Origin: Bacillus sp. BP-3 | Lineage (GTDB): Bacteria > Bacillota > Bacilli > Bacillales > Bacillaceae_G | DNA: 64,000 nt | Assembly (NCBI RefSeq): GCF_028401955.1 | Contig: NZ_JAQOTJ010000009.1 | Coordinates: forward strand, 130,271-194,270 | Reading direction: 5' to 3' | Part shown: in pieces, positions 30,140-38,698 of the stretch | Layout of the letters: each line of letters begins with the position of its first letter | Position numbering within the stretch: position 1 is the stretch's first letter | Notes under the pieces: model-generated | The model's database searches: none | The model's input: only the letters and a program-made list of their open reading frames with translations | What the model was told of the DNA's origin: nothing | Translations under genes and position numbers: made by a program

Positions 30140-30225
30140 ATGATAAAAGTTGCTTTTATCAAATGCTGCACACTTGATCAGCGCGAAAACAGGGTGCCTA
30201 TAAGCACCCTGTTTTCATTTTATTC
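30140..30225 (+). ncRNA. Three-hairpin RNA ending in an orphan terminator, upstream of yrvL
   Basis: GATAAAAG-TTG-CTTTTATC (30142-30160), GCTG/CAGC (30165-30182) and the strong AAAACAGGGTGC/GCACCCTGTTTT (30186-30215) with a T-rich tail. No plus-strand gene precedes it, so the terminator belongs either to a small RNA or to the leader of the yrvL-like gene 160 bases downstream. A bcr-like remnant (TGAAAC to GTTTCAC) follows at 30229-30302. Confidence 0.4.
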
Positions 30226-30376
30226 CACATAATGAAACAGTGTACCCTTAATGTAAAGTTTCGACATTGAAGGATGTCCCCACCGATTATAGTTTCACTA
30301 CCTATACTTCATTTCCCTAAAAAATGTTACAATAAACAAAAAGTTATTTTTTCCCAAAATAAGTGAGGGGGTTTAT

Positions 30377-30817
30377 ATGAAGGAACAAGACGAGGCGTTT
30401 TCAGATTTAAATATAAAAGAAAAAACACTTATAATTAGTAGTATTTCGCTACTCATTTTTCTCGCATTGGCTTTTATATTTTTTATTTCTGTTGGTGTAT
30501 TTCATCTTACTGGGGTCGAATATACATCTCGAACAGCTCTTCTTCTCTTTTTTATATTAAGCCTTGCTTTAGACATATTTAGTAGTTTTGGAATTGGTTT
30601 GTGTAAAATATTTTTTAACGCCCCATTAAACCAAATGCCCAAATGGCTCTCATTTCTCCTTCTTGCTATTTTACAAATTTCCTTTGATTGGATTACAATT
30701 CATATTACAGATGAATGGATTGATGGGGTTACCATTTCTAATATAGGAGAATTGTTAATTGTCCTAACCTTTTTCACAATTGATAAACTATGGATTACCG
30801 ATAAGAAAAATAAGTAA
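30377..30817 (+). CDS. YrvL family regulatory membrane protein
   Basis: 146 residues with four membrane helices (IISSISLLIFLALAF, ALLLFFILSLALDIF, WLSFLLLAILQISFDW, IGELLIVLTFFTID). Matches the YrvL family; B. subtilis YrvL acts with the split sigma factor SigO/RsoA system controlling oxdC. The sigma-factor genes are not nearby. GTGAGGGGG precedes the ATG. Confidence 0.75.
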   Translation: MKEQDEAFSDLNIKEKTLIISSISLLIFLALAFIFFISVGVFHLTGVEYTSRTALLLFFILSLALDIFSSFGIGLCKIFFNAPLNQMPKWLSFLLLAILQISFDWITIHITDEWIDGVTISNIGELLIVLTFFTIDKLWITDKKNK

Positions 30818-30881
30818 TATTACAAGCTTTCCGCAAAAAAACTTGATACAATATGAGAAAATATAGAAAGGAGTGTCATGT

Positions 30882-31436
30882 ATGACATTACAGCAATGGT
30901 TTGAAAAAGGCATGTCCTTTGATACATATGTAAATAATATGACAGTAAACCAATACGAATTACTACACGTTTACAATAATTTCTTAATACCAAATGAACT
31001 TCTTCCAATTTTAGAAACACGCCAAAATGACAACTTAAAGGTTATCGTTTTAACCGCAGATTGGTGCGGCGATGCCCTTCTTTGCGTACCGATTATGAAA
31101 CGCATTTGCGAAGTTGCTGGCATTGAAATGCGCTTACTTATTCGCGATGATCATTTAGAGTTGATGGATCAATATTTAACAAATGGTACTGCACGTGCAA
31201 TTCCAATTTTTATTTTTATCGATCAAGATGGGAATGAAAAAGCAGTATGGGGACCTCGGGCACCAAAAGTACAAGAGTTGGTTACATCTATGCGTGCAAC
31301 ACTTCCTAATAAGGAAGATCCAGGATTCGAAGAAAAACAGCAAAATATGTATGCAGAATTCCGTAAAACATTAGCTTCTGACACAGCAATTTGGGAACAC
31401 GTAATGGAACATATAATAGATAGAATAACAAAATAA
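30882..31436 (+). CDS. Thioredoxin-like family protein
   Basis: 184 residues. A thioredoxin fold with TADWCGDALLC (about residues 59-69) in place of the usual WCGPC, followed by IPIFIFIDQDGNE. Such Bacillus proteins are predicted thiol oxidoreductases of unknown partner. ATG chosen with AAAGGAG eight bases upstream; an earlier GTG lies within the ribosome site. Confidence 0.8.
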   Translation: MTLQQWFEKGMSFDTYVNNMTVNQYELLHVYNNFLIPNELLPILETRQNDNLKVIVLTADWCGDALLCVPIMKRICEVAGIEMRLLIRDDHLELMDQYLTNGTARAIPIFIFIDQDGNEKAVWGPRAPKVQELVTSMRATLPNKEDPGFEEKQQNMYAEFRKTLASDTAIWEHVMEHIIDRITK

Positions 31437-31460
31437 AAAACTGCCAAATGGCAGTTTTTT
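31432..31460. terminator. Bidirectional terminator, thioredoxin-like / uppP
   Basis: AAAAAACTGCCAAATGGCAGTTTTTT; both flanks are A/T runs between convergent genes. Confidence 0.9.
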
Positions 31461-31462
31461 CA

Positions 31463-32254
31463 TTATAAAACAAAGAAATAAAACACCGCAGCAAGAATGA
31501 AACGGTAATATGCAAATGGTGTTAACTTCACACGAGATAATAATTTTAAGAATGAAACAATTGCTAACATTGCAACGACAAATGCAGTAATAAATCCGCT
31601 CGCAAATAATGGAAGATCTGCTACACTTAGTTCACTCCAACTCTTAATTAAATCAAGACCTGTTGCTGCAACCATCATTGGTACAGCAAGAATAAATGTA
31701 TATTCAGCAGCCGCCGTATGAGATACACGAGCTAATAACCCACCACTAATCGTAGATCCAGAACGTGAAAATCCTGGCCATAGTGCTAAACATTGAAACA
31801 TTCCAATTGTGAATGCTTGTTTATAGGTAATCTCGTCCAATGTTTTTGCTGTGCTTGGTTTTGAAAACTTCTCAGCAATAATCATTAAAATACCACCAGC
31901 AACTAAACTAATAACAACCGGGCCTGTCCCGAATAAAATCTCCTTGATTTTGCTATGAAATAAAAAACCAAGTAAACCAGCTGGAATCATTCCAATAATA
32001 ATATGTAATAAGTTTAAAGATGGCCCTTGCTTTACTCGTCCAATTCCAACTAATGACCATAATCGTTTCCAAAATACAACAACAACCGCTAAAATGGACC
32101 CTAATTGCACAACAACTTCAAATGTTTTTGCCTTATCTCCTTCAAACCCAATTAAATGCCCTGTTAAAATCATATGTCCTGTTGATGATACAGGTAAAAA
32201 CTCCGTCAATCCTTCAACAGCACCCATGATTAATCCAATTAACCAATCAGCCAC
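31463..32254 (-). CDS. uppP: Undecaprenyl-diphosphatase
   Basis: 263 residues, BacA-type membrane enzyme that recycles the undecaprenyl carrier for wall synthesis and gives bacitracin tolerance. Signatures [17 protein letters not shown] (residues 14-30) and [18 protein letters not shown] start with AAGGAGG seven bases upstream. Confidence 0.93.
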   Translation of the reverse strand: MADWLIGLIMGAVEGLTEFLPVSSTGHMILTGHLIGFEGDKAKTFEVVVQLGSILAVVVVFWKRLWSLVGIGRVKQGPSLNLLHIIIGMIPAGLLGFLFHSKIKEILFGTGPVVISLVAGGILMIIAEKFSKPSTAKTLDEITYKQAFTIGMFQCLALWPGFSRSGSTISGGLLARVSHTAAAEYTFILAVPMMVAATGLDLIKSWSELSVADLPLFASGFITAFVVAMLAIVSFLKLLSRVKLTPFAYYRFILAAVFYFFVL

Positions 32255-32436
32255 ACCCGTGCCTCCTTAATACCTTCTAATGCTTTATTCATACTTTATC
32301 ATAATACCTCATCTTTACAAAACACGCATCGTTTTTTTCAAATTCATTCTAAATACATGGATACGTATTACTTTTCTAAATCCTTATTCAATAGTATGAT
32401 TAAAGCGGTTTGTTTGTATATTAGAAAGGAGTAAAT

Positions 32437-33795
32437 ATGAAAGAATCTTCATCGATTTCACAAAAAATAAAACAATTTGTCTTATTATTTTTTCCTATAT
32501 TTGTTACACAAATATCATTATTTTCCATGAGCTTTTTCGATACTACGATGTCAGGCCATGCAAGTGCTACGGATTTAGCTGGCGTTGCAATTGGAACAAG
32601 TATATGGATTCCTATTAGTACAGGATTAACAGGTATTTTAATGGCAACCACTCCGATTGTTGCTCAGCTTATTGGTTCCAAACAAAAAGAAAAAGTCGCT
32701 CATGTCGTGACACAAGCTGTATATTTAGCAATTTTTGTTAGCCTTATCGTTATACTAATTGGTTTTTTTACAGTTTCACCTATTTTACATGCCATGCATT
32801 TAGAACACCAAGTAGCTCAAATTGCTAGTCAATTTTTAAGCATTATCGCATTTGGTATCATTCCACTGTTTGTTTATACAGTTCTCCGCGGTTTTATTGA
32901 TGCCTTAGGAAAAACACGAACTACAATGATTATTACTTTACTATCTTTACCGATTAATATTGTGTTGAACTATGTACTCATTTTTGGTCATTTCGGTTTC
33001 CCTAAACTCGGAGGAGTCGGCGCTGCGATTGCCTCAACAACCACATACTGGTGTATTTTACTAATCACAATTATCATTATTCGTACAAAAGAACCGTTCT
33101 TCTCATATGGTATCTTTCGATGTCTATATCATCCCTCTCTATCTAGCTGGAAGGAATTATTAAAACTTGGGATACCTATTGGATTTGCAATCTTTTTTGA
33201 AACAAGCATTTTTGCTGCTGTTACGTTATTAATGAGTAATTATAATACAACAACCATCGCTGCTCACCAGTCTGCAATAAACTTCGCGTCTCTTTTATAT
33301 ATGACACCACTCAGCTTATCTATGGCAATGACAATTTCTGTTGGATTCGAAGTCGGTGCATCCAGGTATAAAGATGCTAAGCACTATAGCTTTATAGGGA
33401 TTGGCTTGGCACTCGCTTTTGCGTTTGTTTATTCGCTCTTACTATTTGTATTTGATGAAAATATTACTTCTATTTATACAAATGATCCTGTTGTACACGA
33501 CTTAACGAAACAATTTCTAGTATTTGCGATTTTGTTCCAATTTTCTGATGCAGTTGCTACACCAGTACAAGGGGCACTTCGCGGTTATAAAGATGTAAAT
33601 GTCGCTCTTATTATGACGCTCATCGCCTATTGGGTCATAGGCCTGCCGCTCGGTTATATCCTTGCAACCTATACACCTTTAGCCGCAAAAGGATATTGGA
33701 TTGGACTTATTTTAGGACTGGCTTTTGGAGCAATCTTTTTACTTGCTCGTCTTTTGCAAGTACAGAAAAAATATATTGTAGTAAAAAGCCGCTAA
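32437..33795 (+). CDS. MATE family efflux transporter
   Basis: 452 residues with twelve predicted membrane helices in two related halves. PVMATE-type NorM-like features include the N-terminal [19 protein letters not shown] and AIASTTTYW. Likely Na+- or H+-coupled drug exporter. AGAAAGGAGTAAAT precedes the ATG; single gene with its own terminator. Confidence 0.9.
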   Translation: MKESSSISQKIKQFVLLFFPIFVTQISLFSMSFFDTTMSGHASATDLAGVAIGTSIWIPISTGLTGILMATTPIVAQLIGSKQKEKVAHVVTQAVYLAIFVSLIVILIGFFTVSPILHAMHLEHQVAQIASQFLSIIAFGIIPLFVYTVLRGFIDALGKTRTTMIITLLSLPINIVLNYVLIFGHFGFPKLGGVGAAIASTTTYWCILLITIIIIRTKEPFFSYGIFRCLYHPSLSSWKELLKLGIPIGFAIFFETSIFAAVTLLMSNYNTTTIAAHQSAINFASLLYMTPLSLSMAMTISVGFEVGASRYKDAKHYSFIGIGLALAFAFVYSLLLFVFDENITSIYTNDPVVHDLTKQFLVFAILFQFSDAVATPVQGALRGYKDVNVALIMTLIAYWVIGLPLGYILATYTPLAAKGYWIGLILGLAFGAIFLLARLLQVQKKYIVVKSR

Positions 33796-33811
33796 ATAGC
33801 GGCTTTTTTAA
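33784..33811 (+). terminator. Terminator after the MATE gene
   Basis: AAAGCCGCTAAATAGCGGCTTTTTT at the stop codon. Confidence 0.9.
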
Positions 33812-33970
33812 TATCTGAAAGATACAAAAGGGACAGCCCTCTATTTTTTGTATCCATTTATTTTTTTAATATATCAATTATTATCTATAATATTTAAAAA
33901 AAGAATAGGATTCCTTATAAAAGAGAGCTATAATAGATTTTGATATTTCTATAAAGGAGATTAATTGAAT

Positions 33971-34441
33971 ATGAGGAAATTTATGATCGCACTACTACTA
34001 TGCTTTTCTTCTATGCTTCCTATCAAAGCAGTCAACGCAGAGACAAATCAGCCAGATCATTTGATAACTGTCAATGTTGCGACTAATAAGATGGCATATT
34101 ATGAAAAGGGTAAACTTATTAAAGAGTTTACAGTTGCTACTGGCAAAAGCAGTACAAAAACACCATTAGGAACATACAAGATTGTTAACAAAATTAAGAA
34201 TCGTCCATATTACAAAAGACACATTCCTGGCGGTGATCCACGTAACCCATTAGGAGATCGTTGGCTCGGTCTTGATATAAATGGAACGAAAGGAACAACA
34301 TATGCAATCCATGGAACCAATAACGTAAATGCGATTGGAAAATGGACTACACTTGGTTGTATTCGCATGTATAATGAAGATGTGCATTGGTTATTTGATC
34401 GCGTTCCTGTCAATACAACTGTAACTATCACAAACAAATAA
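33971..34441 (+). CDS. Secreted L,D-transpeptidase (YkuD domain)
   Basis: 156 residues. Signal peptide about 1-26 (MRKFMIALLLCFSSMLPIKA). The YkuD catalytic block IHGTNNVNAIGKWTTLGCIR carries the His and nucleophile Cys; such enzymes form 3-3 peptidoglycan cross-links, often in spore cortex or wall remodelling. No LysM domain. The start could also be TTG two codons earlier, nearer to AAGGAG. Confidence 0.9.
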   Translation: MRKFMIALLLCFSSMLPIKAVNAETNQPDHLITVNVATNKMAYYEKGKLIKEFTVATGKSSTKTPLGTYKIVNKIKNRPYYKRHIPGGDPRNPLGDRWLGLDINGTKGTTYAIHGTNNVNAIGKWTTLGCIRMYNEDVHWLFDRVPVNTTVTITNK

Positions 34442-34506
34442 GCAATAACATATAAAGCAATTACTGTTTCATATGAATATATAGTTACATAATGCTTTTT
34501 TTTGGG

Positions 34507-34540
34507 GAAAAATGTTCTTTTTTAAGAACATTTTTCTTCA
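34507..34540 (+). terminator. Terminator after the L,D-transpeptidase gene
   Basis: AAAAATGTTCTT/AAGAACATTTTTCTTC hairpin on the plus strand. The rest of 34442-34726 shows no gene. Confidence 0.75.
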
Positions 34541-34726
34541 TTTATAATCTATATTAAGAACCCGTTATAATGAGATATTTAGATGTATATTCCCTGTTCC
34601 CCCCCTTCTCTACAATCTCTTTTCCAATATTTTTGTTTATACTTTTCATTCAAGCCTTACCATACTGAGTGTATATTTCTTCCTCATAGCGCGTAACCTA
34701 TCCATACAGTGAAAGGAGTTGCAACA

Positions 34727-34903
34727 ATGGACGAAACAGAAAAGCAACAATCTTATCAAGAAGAGTTTGCACCGGAAATTTCACCTAGTTATCGCCAAGA
34801 TGTACATCCCCCCTCTCGTTTTTCGAATATGACGTTTTTAGTAGGGATTGTCGTATTTGCAGCTGTATTATTATTGCTAATTACCTTCGTATATTTTAGA
34901 TAA
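34727..34903 (+). CDS. Small single-span membrane protein, 58 residues
   Basis: MDETEKQQSYQEEFAPEISP then a C-terminal hydrophobic helix (FLVGIVVFAAVLLLLITFVYF). AAAGGAG lies eight bases before the ATG. Acidic N-terminus, tail-anchored layout; function unknown. Probably co-transcribed with the next small gene 17 bases on. Confidence 0.7.
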   Translation: MDETEKQQSYQEEFAPEISPSYRQDVHPPSRFSNMTFLVGIVVFAAVLLLLITFVYFR

Positions 34904-34920
34904 AAGACAGGAGGATTAAT

Positions 34921-35070
34921 ATGGATAACAACCGAGCAAGTACAAGCAAACGAGTTGTAAAAACGCAAAAGGGTTACGCTGGAGACTCTTTGGACAAACA
35001 CCGAGCTATCGAAAATGCAAATCTTGTTTTGGCTAAAAAGGAGATTGGGCAACAAAACGAGAATTTATAA
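34921..35070 (+). CDS. Small basic hypothetical protein, 49 residues
   Basis: Reads MDNNRASTSKRVVKTQKGYA, GDSLDKHRAIENANLVLAKK and a short Gln/Asn tail. AGGAGGATTAAT before the ATG is a strong ribosome site and it follows the small membrane protein gene closely. No family recognised. Confidence 0.7.
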   Translation: MDNNRASTSKRVVKTQKGYAGDSLDKHRAIENANLVLAKKEIGQQNENL

Positions 35071-35089
35071 AACAATATCTCTATAATAA

Positions 35090-35262
35090 AACCCCTTTCT
35101 TTTTTTGGGGGACGAGAGCATCTGGCCGTGCACAGAAGCGGTTAACGTCTTTTCCTGCCATATGCGGATTTAGAACAAAAAAAGAAAGCAAGTAGCGGTC
35201 ATATTGTATTCTACATAGCAGAAACTGTTATGTAGAATAATTAAAATGGATTTATATAGAAA
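35090..35262 (+). repeat. Dispersed repeat family A, copy 4
   Basis: The reverse of copies 1 and 3: GGGGGACGAGAGCATCTGGCC, GTGCACAGAAGCGG, CCTGCCATATGCGG, CAAGTAGCGGTCATATTG and AAAATGGATTTATATAG. Its inner hairpin is ATTCTACATA/TATGTAGAAT rather than the long palindrome of copy 2. Confidence 0.65.
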
Positions 35263-35304
35263 AACAAAAGAAGTCCCTAATTTAGGGATTTTCTTTTGTT
35301 TCAT
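35262..35304 (+). terminator. Terminator before the APH-like gene
   Basis: AACAAAAGAA and TCCCTAA pair with TTAGGGA and TTCTTTTGTT; probably ends the two-gene small-protein unit. Confidence 0.65.
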
Positions 35305-35328
35305 CAATAAACGAAAGAGGCGAAACAA

Positions 35329-36237
35329 ATGGTAGACTATACACACTACATTCAAAAAACGCTCCCCCATTTCCCTATCCATTCCTATCATAAAGATGAA
35401 AGCGGTTGGGATAATGTTGCGATTATCGTAAATGATGAATGGTTATTTCGATTTCCTAGAAAATTTGAATATGCGAAAAAAATTCCTCGTGAAAAGCAAT
35501 TGTACAAAGCATTATTTTCTAAACTGCAAGCAGAACAGATAGAAGTACCGAACTATCAGATTTTATATGAAAACGAAGTGGATTCTATTCCTGTTTGTAG
35601 TTACTATAAAATGATTCACGGTGAACCATTCAAATCATCTTACTTACATAATCTCTCAGTCAATGAAAAATCGCATATCACTACACAACTAGCATCATTT
35701 CTTGCTGCTTTGCATACAGTCCCTATAACACTTGCAAAAGAATGGGGATTTCAAGTTGAACAAACTATTCAATATTGGAACGAATTATATATAAAACTAA
35801 AAGATTATCTGTTTACCACATTTACAATAGAAGAAACTGATCGATTGAATACACTATTTCAAACATTTTTAGAACAACTATATACAATTACTCCCTTACA
35901 AACCGTTATACATGCCGACTTAACACATAATCATATTTTATTTCATCCTCATACAAAGAAAATCGCTGGCATCATTGATATAGGAGACGCACAAATTGGC
36001 GATCCCGCATTTGATTTTGCTGGATTATACGCTGACTATGGGCATGATTTTACTTTAGAAGTTTACAACAACTATATTTCTTTAACGAAGAGCAAGGATA
36101 AAACCTTTTTCGAGCGGATTGTCTCCTTTTATCAATACAGCCCTATACTCCATGATCTCGTATACGGTTTCGAGACAAATAACGAAAAAATAATTGAAAG
36201 AAATAAACGACGATTATTACATATTTTAAACAAATAA
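35329..36237 (+). CDS. Aminoglycoside phosphotransferase (APH) family protein
   Basis: 302 residues. Protein-kinase-like fold with the catalytic loop VIHADLTHNHILFH and the metal site IIDIGDAQIGDPAFDFAGLY. The N-terminal lobe contains WLFRFPRKFEYAKKI. It resembles APH(2'')-type proteins, but chromosomal Bacillus members often have unknown small-molecule substrates; resistance is not proven by sequence. Confidence 0.85.
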   Translation: MVDYTHYIQKTLPHFPIHSYHKDESGWDNVAIIVNDEWLFRFPRKFEYAKKIPREKQLYKALFSKLQAEQIEVPNYQILYENEVDSIPVCSYYKMIHGEPFKSSYLHNLSVNEKSHITTQLASFLAALHTVPITLAKEWGFQVEQTIQYWNELYIKLKDYLFTTFTIEETDRLNTLFQTFLEQLYTITPLQTVIHADLTHNHILFHPHTKKIAGIIDIGDAQIGDPAFDFAGLYADYGHDFTLEVYNNYISLTKSKDKTFFERIVSFYQYSPILHDLVYGFETNNEKIIERNKRRLLHILNK

Positions 36238-36265
36238 AAAGGTGCTTCTTTGCACCTTTTTTCCT
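36234..36265. terminator. Bidirectional terminator, APH-like / flavodoxin
   Basis: AAAAAGGTGC, loop, GCACCTTTTTT between convergent genes. Confidence 0.88.
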
Positions 36266-36293
36266 GCTCATGCTCCTCATCTCACGCTCATCA

Positions 36294-36740
36294 TTAAGAA
36301 AGGTGCTGCACAAACTCCGTGCCAAAACATAGGCACGCTTCCACATCATCATCTTCGGGCGTTAATTCCACTTTTAACCCTTCGAGTACGACTTTAGCTC
36401 CGCATTCTTGTAATTTTCCAATTAAAATGTCAACAGCTGCCCCGTATTTCGGATATGCAGAATCACACGAACCAAACACTGCTGCTATTTTCCCTGTTAA
36501 ATCCACTTTATCCATTTCATCATAGAAATCTAAGAAATCATCCGGTAAATCGCCGTCTCCCCATGTGTATGCACCTAGTACAATTCCATCATACTCTTCT
36601 AGAATAAACGCTTTGGGTGACGACATAATATCGATTACTTCAATTTCTTTTCCTGTCTTACGAATCGCCCTGGCAATATGATCTGCCATCTCCTCTGTAT
36701 TTCCACTCATACTTGCAAAAATCATTACTAACTTACTCAT
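36294..36740 (-). CDS. Flavodoxin, likely Fur-controlled
   Basis: 148 residues. FMN phosphate loop SMSGNTEEMADH at residues 11-22, then GAYTWGDGDLPDDF and FGSCDSAYPKYG for the isoalloxazine loops. Short-chain flavodoxin of the YkuN/YkuP type that replaces ferredoxin when iron is scarce; the Fur boxes upstream agree. Start chosen with AAGGGAGAG upstream rather than the longer frame. Confidence 0.88.
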   Translation of the reverse strand: MSKLVMIFASMSGNTEEMADHIARAIRKTGKEIEVIDIMSSPKAFILEEYDGIVLGAYTWGDGDLPDDFLDFYDEMDKVDLTGKIAAVFGSCDSAYPKYGAAVDILIGKLQECGAKVVLEGLKVELTPEDDDVEACLCFGTEFVQHLS

Positions 36741-36812
36741 TAGACTCTCTCCCTTTACTATGTATCTCATTCTCTATATTTTTAGCACTCTTTTACAACT
36801 AGTGAACACTTT

Positions 36813-36864
36813 TGAGAATTATTATCAATTACAACACCACTAGATTAATCGATAATGATTATCA
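36813..36864. promoter_or_regulatory. Two Fur boxes
   Basis: TGAGAATTATTATCA (36813-36827) and CGATAATGATTATCA (36850-36864) each match the 7-1-7 Fur box TGATAATNATTATCA at 14 of 15 positions. They lie between the flavodoxin gene (leftward) and a putative rightward small RNA. Confidence 0.75.
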
Positions 36865-36907
36865 AAGTCAATGACTATTTTTAAAAAATTGATGAAAAGA
36901 TACAAGC

Positions 36908-36936
36908 TTGTCCGGAAGACATACATATACTATAAA
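36908..36936 (+). promoter_or_regulatory. Promoter of a putative small RNA
   Basis: TTGTCC, 17-base spacer, TATAAA on the plus strand, 44 bases from the nearest Fur box. Confidence 0.5.
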
Positions 36937-36941
36937 TGAGC

Positions 36942-37013
36942 ATAGTTCTTTCTTAACCCTCTCTAACGGAAAGAAATAGAAGCAACTGCGAATATTGCAG
37001 TTGCCTTTTTTTA
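36942..37013 (+). ncRNA. Candidate small RNA divergent from the Fur-box flavodoxin gene
   Basis: About 72 nt between a sigma-A-like promoter and a strong terminator (GCAACTGC-GAATATT-GCAGTTGC then CTTTTTTT). The 5' half pairs TTCTTTC with GAAAGAA and exposes a C/U-rich loop AACCCTCTCTAACG. No ORF and no plus-strand gene exists here. It could be an iron-sparing sRNA comparable in role to B. subtilis FsrA, but homology was not tested. Confidence 0.5.
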
Positions 37014-37040
37014 TTTTGGAATATACAGTGAAACTTACAC

Positions 37041-38219
37041 TTATTCTTTCAATAGTTCCATTGCCGTTTGTAAAAATAATTGTGCACCGCGAATTAACGC
37101 TGTTTCATCTACATCAAATTTAGGATGATGATGTGGGTAGCATGTTTCTTTCTTTTTATCGCCTGTTCCTAGCTTTATAAAACAGCCTGGAGCCTTTTGT
37201 AAATATGCTGAAAAATCCTCTCCGCCCATAGAAGGTGACAGTGAGGTAATACTTTCTTTTCCAAACAATGCAATTGCGCTATTTTCTACTATTTTTGTCA
37301 CATATGAATCATTTATGACTGGATTATATCCATATCGATACGTATATATGTACGTTGCATCGTGCGCTGCTGTAATCCCTTTTACAATTTGTTCAATTAT
37401 ACCTTCAGATTCTTGTCTTAATCTGTTCTCAAAGCAACGCACCGTTCCTAAAATCATTGCTGTCTCAGGAATAACATTATCAGCTGTTCCAGCATGAAAT
37501 TGCGTAACCGAGACCACTCGTTGTTCAAATGCATCAGTCCGCCTTGAAACAAGATGCTGTAAATTTGTAATAATTTGTGCACCGATTACAATGGGATCCA
37601 CTGTTTGCTTTGGATGAGCAGCATGTCCTCCTTTTCCTTTAATTTCAATGGTAAATACATCAGGTGCCGCCATCATCGGCCCATAAGAAATTCCTATTTT
37701 CCCACTATCTAGTCCTGACATAACATGTAAACCGATCACATAATCTACGCCATCCATAACGCCTGCCTTGACCATCTCTTGTCCTCCACCAGGGTATTGT
37801 TCTTCAGCATGTTGGAACAAAAGACGAATTTCCCCTCCCCAGTCATCATCATATTTTGCTAAAGCTTCTGCTACACCTAATAAAATTGCCGTATGTGCAT
37901 CATGTCCACAAGCATGCATAACTCCTGGTACAGTTGATGCATATGGCTTCATTGTTTTCTCTTGAATTGGAAGTGCATCTATATCTGCGCGGATTGCAAT
38001 CGTCTTACCCGTACCTTTTCCTTTCCGCTTTGCCATTACACTGCATGCTGTTGGTCTTGTTAGGTCAAAATAAGAAAATGAATCCAATGTGTCATATACA
38101 AACTGTGATGTATGTTTTTCCTGAAATGACAGTTCAGGGTGCTGATGCAAATAGCGCCGCCACATTCGAATATTATCTTCCGAAAGGTAACATAACCAAT
38201 CTACGTGAGATGTTTTCAT
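37041..38219 (-). CDS. M20 family amidohydrolase/peptidase
   Basis: 392 residues. Zinc ligands are in HACGHDAHTAILLG, AEEQYPGGGQEM and SMGGEDFSAYLQK; the dimerisation domain lies between (IEIKGKGGHAAHPKQTVDP). N-acyl-L-amino acid amidohydrolase or hippurate hydrolase type. ATG chosen with AGGGAG nine bases upstream over an earlier TTG. No partner gene beside it. Confidence 0.9.
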   Translation of the reverse strand: MKTSHVDWLCYLSEDNIRMWRRYLHQHPELSFQEKHTSQFVYDTLDSFSYFDLTRPTACSVMAKRKGKGTGKTIAIRADIDALPIQEKTMKPYASTVPGVMHACGHDAHTAILLGVAEALAKYDDDWGGEIRLLFQHAEEQYPGGGQEMVKAGVMDGVDYVIGLHVMSGLDSGKIGISYGPMMAAPDVFTIEIKGKGGHAAHPKQTVDPIVIGAQIITNLQHLVSRRTDAFEQRVVSVTQFHAGTADNVIPETAMILGTVRCFENRLRQESEGIIEQIVKGITAAHDATYIYTYRYGYNPVINDSYVTKIVENSAIALFGKESITSLSPSMGGEDFSAYLQKAPGCFIKLGTGDKKKETCYPHHHPKFDVDETALIRGAQLFLQTAMELLKE

Positions 38220-38539
38220 CCGCTTCAACTCCCTATTCTATTTTTAACAATCTTATTCCATCATTAATGACCGTATTCCCTTGTTTAATGAAAGTTTATG
38301 TACTATCTTAGTTAGAAGTAGCATATTCTTGTCTCTTTCCTTTGCAAAGGAATTACAATTCTATCTGGAATGTAATATAATTGTTAAGTTAGGGATTTTC
38401 TTTTTTAACATTTAGTGCTACTATCAAAAAAGAGCCTTTCCGTCTTACATTTACCTAAAATGTGGAATTTTTGTGTTTTTCAAAGTGATGTAGGATATGA
38501 TACTTACATACGGATACTATTTCAAAGAGGGGGACAGAC

Positions 38540-38686
38540 ATGAAGATATTAAAAGAAATATGGTCTCAACCACTCACGCAATGGATTGCAAAAACTTGTT
38601 ACTACCTTGCGATTTTACTTGCTTTACTATGGTTGTATGGATTCCAAGATACAAATACAAGTACATTTATTTACAATGAATTTTAG
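38540..38686 (+). CDS. dltX: Teichoic acid D-alanylation accessory protein DltX
   Basis: 48 residues, MKILKEIWSQPLTQWIAKTC then a membrane helix YYLAILLALLWLYGF and a conserved tail ending FIYNEF. It is the small membrane peptide at the head of dlt operons that takes part in the transfer of D-Ala to lipoteichoic acid. GAGGGGGACAGAC precedes the ATG; dltA follows 12 bases later. The 320 bases upstream hold only the promoter region. Confidence 0.92.
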   Translation: MKILKEIWSQPLTQWIAKTCYYLAILLALLWLYGFQDTNTSTFIYNEF

Positions 38687-38698
38687 GGTGGGAGCGTT

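Noticed and set aside
35329-36237. Acquired aminoglycoside-resistance gene
   Set aside because: The base composition matches its neighbours and there is no mobile element beside it; chromosomal APH-fold proteins are common in Bacillus, so only the family is claimed.
36982-37012. Terminator of the M20 amidohydrolase gene (minus strand)
   Set aside because: The U-run is on the plus strand; on the minus strand the stem is followed by TTCTATTTC, so plus-strand termination is favoured.
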